Origin: a virus
Virus record (IMG/VR): IMGVR_UViG_3300042914_003763
Span: 1-64,000 of that record
Direction: 5' to 3' (one strand)
Length of the DNA: 64,000 nucleotides
Shown: piece by piece, positions 60,856-64,000 of the stretch
Numbering within the stretch: the first letter of the stretch is position 1
How the letters are laid out: each line of letters starts with the position of its first letter
Notes under the pieces: model-generated
The model's database searches: none
Told to the model about the DNA's origin: nothing
The model's input: the letters and a program-made list of their open reading frames with translations, nothing else
Position numbers and translations under genes: made by a program

Positions 60856-61632
60856 CTATCTCTTAATTCTATAAACAATCATTTCTTTAACAGGTGTTCT
60901 ATCACCATTACAACTAATACTTCGTGGTGCAATAACATCACTAACTATGAAATCAGCATCACTATATAACTTAACTAACGTATCATCATAACTATTACTA
61001 GCTATAACAGTACAGTTAAGTTGGGATAACCAATTAACTAATCGTAGTTGATCTTCCCATTTGAAGTCTTGTTGTGCATATTTAGTGAATACATTATAGT
61101 AAGGTGGATCTACATATACAAAATCATCATCATTAATCTCAAGTTGTTCAAAATCACTACAAGAGAAACAATAGGTAGAAAAAAGATTAGTGTAGTTAGT
61201 GAAGTCTTGTAGCAACTTAACTGTTTTGTATTTACCGTATGGTACATTAAATTCTCCTTTGTTATTGAATCTACAAAGACCATTGAAACAATGTTTGTTT
61301 AGATAGTAAAACAATAACGCCGCATCTTTAGTTAAGTAGTTATTTTCTTCTATCCAAATATTAAACTGATTACGCCAAGTGTAATAGTAACTTTCATCAT
61401 TAACAAACAAATCTAAGTTAATATCTAGTTGTTGTTGTATTTGTTTATAGAGGTTAATTAAGTGAGGATTAACGTCATTAAGTAATGCAACTTCTGGTTC
61501 AATATGTAATGTAACAGCACTAGCACCACAAAACGGTTCAACTAATCGTTTATAGCTACCAGCATAATAATGTTCTGCTATATGATTAGCAAGGTGTCCT
61601 TTTGATCCACACCATTTTAACAAGGGTTTCAT
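60856..61632 (-). CDS. dam: DNA adenine methyltransferase (D12/Dam class)
   Basis: 258 aa. Motifs: 'LLKWCGSKGHLANHI' near the start (AdoMet FxG-type), 'VEPFCGASAV', 'LNDVNPHLINLY', and catalytic DPPY in 'FVYVDPPYYNVF'. 'FNGLCRFNNKGEFNVPYGKY' is classical Dam. Predicted to methylate adenine, probably in GATC or a related site, protecting phage DNA or marking replication. RBS GGAGAG lies in the small gene upstream. A motif copy (61173) encodes FSTY. Confidence 0.92.
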   Translation of the reverse strand: MKPLLKWCGSKGHLANHIAEHYYAGSYKRLVEPFCGASAVTLHIEPEVALLNDVNPHLINLYKQIQQQLDINLDLFVNDESYYYTWRNQFNIWIEENNYLTKDAALLFYYLNKHCFNGLCRFNNKGEFNVPYGKYKTVKLLQDFTNYTNLFSTYCFSCSDFEQLEINDDDFVYVDPPYYNVFTKYAQQDFKWEDQLRLVNWLSQLNCTVIASNSYDDTLVKLYSDADFIVSDVIAPRSISCNGDRTPVKEMIVYRIKR

Positions 61633-61634
61633 AA

Positions 61635-61787
61635 CTACTCTCCATAAGGAAATAACACTAACAATGGTAAGCTACAGATGGTCGCAATAGTAAAGCTGTA
61701 ATAATCACCAGCTAACCATCTGTCACATAAACCAAATGCAAAACCACCAGATAGAAAAATAAATGCTGCGAGTTTAATGTAAGTCAT
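61635..61787 (-). CDS. Small membrane protein
   Basis: 50 aa: 'KLAAFIFLSGGFAFGLC', then 'YYSFTIATICSLPLLVLF', two predicted membrane helices. It ends 2 nt before dam and provides its ribosome-binding site. The motif copy (61749) encodes FIFLSGG. Possible holin-like or host-membrane role; no further evidence. Confidence 0.65.
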   Translation of the reverse strand: MTYIKLAAFIFLSGGFAFGLCDRWLAGDYYSFTIATICSLPLLVLFPYGE

Positions 61788-62115
61788 CTGTAAATACCCG
61801 ATCAAATAATTTATTTATGTTGTGTAAGTCAAATGATCCTTCATTTGTTATATTGAAACCTTCATACTTAACATAAGTTAAATCCATAAAAAGATTTATA
61901 CCTACATCAATAGCTAAATTATATTCAACATCTATAACAGGTTCTTGCCAACAATGAATAATTATACTATCAACTTCTTTAATATCATGTTTATCTAAAT
62001 AACTAAACAAACATTCAACGATATTACGTAACTTCTGTATTGTTTCATTATCATAACTAGTCGTTAGTTCTTGTATTCTGTTGTTACAATACCGTAATGC
62101 TTCACTTGTCAACAT
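61774..62115 (-). CDS. Hypothetical protein
   Basis: 113 aa, acidic alpha/beta (ALRYCNNRIQELTTSYDNET). Overlaps the small membrane gene by 14 nt. Not recognised. Confidence 0.6.
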   Translation of the reverse strand: MLTSEALRYCNNRIQELTTSYDNETIQKLRNIVECLFSYLDKHDIKEVDSIIIHCWQEPVIDVEYNLAIDVGINLFMDLTYVKYEGFNITNEGSFDLHNINKLFDRVFTDDLH

Positions 62116-62126
62116 AACTATAACTC

Positions 62127-62885
62127 CTAATCTGGTATTCGTTTATTGCGCCGCACAAAGTCTAAAGCCGTTAGTAATCTATTATATGTTTTTTCTACCT
62201 CTTTCAGTCTATCTTCTGATATTTCATCGTTGTGTTCACTTGCAAACTGTATTTGTATAACACCATAATAATTGTTCTTTTCACCATTAACAGGAATAAG
62301 TCTAGTGTAAACAGCTTCTAATCCTATGCTATTAAGATATTGCTTGCAACCATTATCAACGTTAACATCTGAAATAGCATTACGAGTAAACTTATCTGAT
62401 TGGTAAGTTAATAACTCATCTTCTATTCCAGTTACATCAATATTCTTATAGCGTTTACGTAATGATGTTATACCAGTTTTAAGTGACTCATATGCCAGAC
62501 TTAACTTAGTGAAATGAAAACTCCCAACACTAGTACCATTATGAAACAATCCTACTACAACACGATCTGCATCAGTTAACGCTCTTAACTCAATTAATAT
62601 TTGTTCTATTTTCTTCTTCTGTTGAACCGAATCCTTATTGATGTAAGCTATTATGTTACCAGTTGTTGTTTTAAGTAATCTTATTTTACTAATATGATTT
62701 TGTATCACTACTACACTAGCTAGTAGTAACAATAATAAGTTAATAAAACTAATAGTACCTGTTTCTTTATATATTTTAATAGTATCTGTAATTAATTCTA
62801 TTTCTACATTAGTATTAGGTTCTTTAGTTGTACTTGTTGTTTGAGCAATGAACATAAAATATGATGTACGATATTGAATTACCAT
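62127..62885 (-). CDS. Membrane-anchored GAF-like protein
   Basis: 252 aa. Hydrophobic segment near 46-63 ('FINLLLLLLASVVVIQ'), then a coil, then 'DADRVVVGLFHNGTSVGSFH', the strand-turn typical of a GAF-like sensory domain, to about 220. A motif copy lies near the 3' end (62190). May sense a host signal at the membrane; inference. Confidence 0.55.
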   Translation of the reverse strand: MVIQYRTSYFMFIAQTTSTTKEPNTNVEIELITDTIKIYKETGTISFINLLLLLLASVVVIQNHISKIRLLKTTTGNIIAYINKDSVQQKKKIEQILIELRALTDADRVVVGLFHNGTSVGSFHFTKLSLAYESLKTGITSLRKRYKNIDVTGIEDELLTYQSDKFTRNAISDVNVDNGCKQYLNSIGLEAVYTRLIPVNGEKNNYYGVIQIQFASEHNDEISEDRLKEVEKTYNRLLTALDFVRRNKRIPD

Positions 62886-62927
62886 ACATCATATTTTAAC
62901 TGATTACCGTAATACTACTACAATAGT

Positions 62928-63416
62928 TTATACATCGTTATTGTGTTCATCTTTCGTCTCATTACTTAACTTAATAAGAGAAGATAACACTGAATTAAAT
63001 ATTTCACGTTTCTCTTCTATTTGACCACCAGCGATAACTTCGTGTAAATCAAAGTCCTTCGATTCAATACCGAACTCTTTTACATAACTATTCACGTAAT
63101 TAGCCCGATTTAAGTTGGAATATAACCATTTCAACAAATCAAAGGTATAAATATTTGATTCAATTTCAATATCTAAATCCTTTAATTCATTGATACTACT
63201 ATCAGCAATCAAACTAAGTACATCAACAATATAATTATACACATAGTCATCAGGCATCATGTCACCATGAGCTACACGACATAATTCTTGTAATTTAGGA
63301 TCGGCATCATCTTTTCGCTTGTAGGTAGAAAAATTTTCAGTTCGTTCTAACGGTTCAAACTGATCAACATAACGTGCTGCTAATTCTCGTACTGCATCCA
63401 CATTGTAATCTGACAT
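62928..63416 (-). CDS. Hypothetical protein
   Basis: 162 aa from the ATG at 63416 (MSDYNVDAVREL), chosen because GAGGAATTATG places a Shine-Dalgarno 5 nt upstream; the longer frame to 63452 has none. Helical and acidic; 'LAARYVDQFEPLERTENF' is the clearest stretch. Two motif copies lie at or near the 5' end (63323, 63425). Not recognised. Confidence 0.62.
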   Translation of the reverse strand: MSDYNVDAVRELAARYVDQFEPLERTENFSTYKRKDDADPKLQELCRVAHGDMMPDDYVYNYIVDVLSLIADSSINELKDLDIEIESNIYTFDLLKWLYSNLNRANYVNSYVKEFGIESKDFDLHEVIAGGQIEEKREIFNSVLSSLIKLSNETKDEHNNDV

Positions 63417-63485
63417 AATTCCTCTTTTTCTATCTCTAATAGCCACCAACAACAGTAATTGGAAACTTAATGAACGGATGACTAA

Positions 63486-64000
63486 TTACCAATTTAAAGC
63501 ACTACTTACAATTGGTAATTCTGTAATGAACAATTGTTTAACTTCATTAGCTAAATCGTAATGTTCTTTCTGTGTGCCAGATTCAGGGTTAGCACGAACA
63601 TTTAAATAATGAATCCAACTCCTGATTGTACCATTCATATACATCTTAGTTGTACTACTCATTGGTAATATACGTCTCGCTGATTCTTTAGCAATACCTT
63701 TATCTAATGCTTCATTATAGGTAGAAAAAAGTAATTGGTTTATGTAATTAACATTATCATCAAACCACTGTTTTGTTTCTACCTCTAAATCATCAATACT
63801 ATTCTGACGGTTTTTCACATCTTGACGACGTGGAATAGTTGGTTCAACTGTGAGAACTTTGGCGTATCGTTGTGAAAACTCTTGAAACGAAAAAGATTTA
63901 TGTCTAATTATTTGTGCTGATATATCTCTCGATGTAGTTAATTCAACACACATATTACCCATTTCAAATATAGACCAGTGTTGATGCTCAATACAATATC
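63486..64000 (-). CDS. thyX: Flavin-dependent thymidylate synthase (partial)
   Basis: The gene runs off the right edge; codons remain open to base 64000, giving '[18 protein letters not shown]' before the conserved part. The ThyX signature is present as [14 protein letters not shown] (family form RHRxxS...S.RY), and 'SRDISAQII' precedes it. It methylates dUMP using folate and FAD. The start is outside the window. The first ATG inside (63962) is not the start. A motif copy (63719) encodes LFSTY. Confidence 0.92.
   Translation of the reverse strand, partial: YCIEHQHWSIFEMGNMCVELTTSRDISAQIIRHKSFSFQEFSQRYAKVLTVEPTIPRRQDVKNRQNSIDDLEVETKQWFDDNVNYINQLLFSTYNEALDKGIAKESARRILPMSSTTKMYMNGTIRSWIHYLNVRANPESGTQKEHYDLANEVKQLFITELPIVSSALNW

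Larger units (their letters stand above)
1..64000. repeat. Dispersed 11-bp motif AGRTAGAAAAA / TTTTTCTAYCT
   Basis: By eye about 47 copies with A and 22 with G at position 3, on both strands. Chance expectation at this base composition is well below one copy (estimate about 0.3). Copies occur inside terL, dam, ruvC, thyX, the tape measure, fibre and tail genes, at the start of the MFFLSD genes, and at gene ends near terminators. None was found from 26511 to 29923. Further near-matches exist. Confidence 0.85.

Noticed and set aside
1-64000. CRISPR array or insertion sequence
   Set aside because: No regularly spaced direct repeats with spacers, and no transposase-like gene or terminal inverted repeats were seen.
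1-64000. HIP1 (GCGATCGC) copies that would tie the phage to a cyanobacterium
   Set aside because: None noticed; only a related GACGATCGTC at the left end, so it gives no support.

Overview
This window is part of a tailed-phage genome (AT-rich, densely packed). It carries terminase, portal, capsid and decoration genes, a long tape-measure gene and tail-fibre genes, so the particle is most likely a siphovirus. A tyrosine integrase sits next to a 3'-terminal tRNA-Ser fragment that looks like an attP site, so the phage is probably temperate. A cyanobacterial (Nostocales-like) host is an inference from the integrase, antirepressor-like and KilA-N proteins and from the weak Shine-Dalgarno sites; no host marker proves it. 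The right edge cuts a thyX gene, so the genome continues.

Layout. 0.4-5.1 kb: small and large terminase genes, with minus-strand genes between them including a ClpP-like protein. 5.1-9.0 kb: an HU protein, a KilA-N protein with a nuclease-like tail, integrase and attP. 9.0-26.5 kb: head genes (gp7-type minor head protein, prohead protease, scaffold, decoration protein, major capsid protein), interleaved with many basic, glycine-rich membrane-type proteins that begin MFFLSD or carry a VKSYVRKGK motif. 26.5-30 kb: tail-fibre-like genes of different base composition. 30-41 kb: connector, tail tube, tail chaperones and tape measure, with more MFFLSD genes. 41-57.4 kb: tail tip, fibres and a displaced portal gene, plus an RNA island at 45.0-45.7 kb (two tRNA-like elements and several hairpins). 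57.5-64 kb: minus-strand genes for replication and metabolism (RuvC, DHFR, Dam, ThyX) and many small unknown proteins.

Two features stand out. First, an 11-bp motif, AGRTAGAAAAA (or its complement TTTTTCTAYCT), occurs about 70 times by eye count, on both strands, inside genes of every class, in several reading frames, and at gene ends. Second, at least a dozen loci share an N-terminal tag: MFFLSD, then roughly 'EFGR', then 'GSKDKKKRK', then a glycine-zipper membrane segment. These cassettes lie between structural genes. One is flanked by a 21-bp direct repeat, one is fused to its neighbour, one is broken by stop codons and one by a T-run frameshift. I propose that they are a modular family of capsid-packaged, possibly ejected, internal proteins, trimmed by the phage's own prohead protease. 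Two motif-bearing neighbours look enzymatic (an ADP-ribosyltransferase-like region and an alpha/beta-hydrolase). This is inference and needs virion proteomics.
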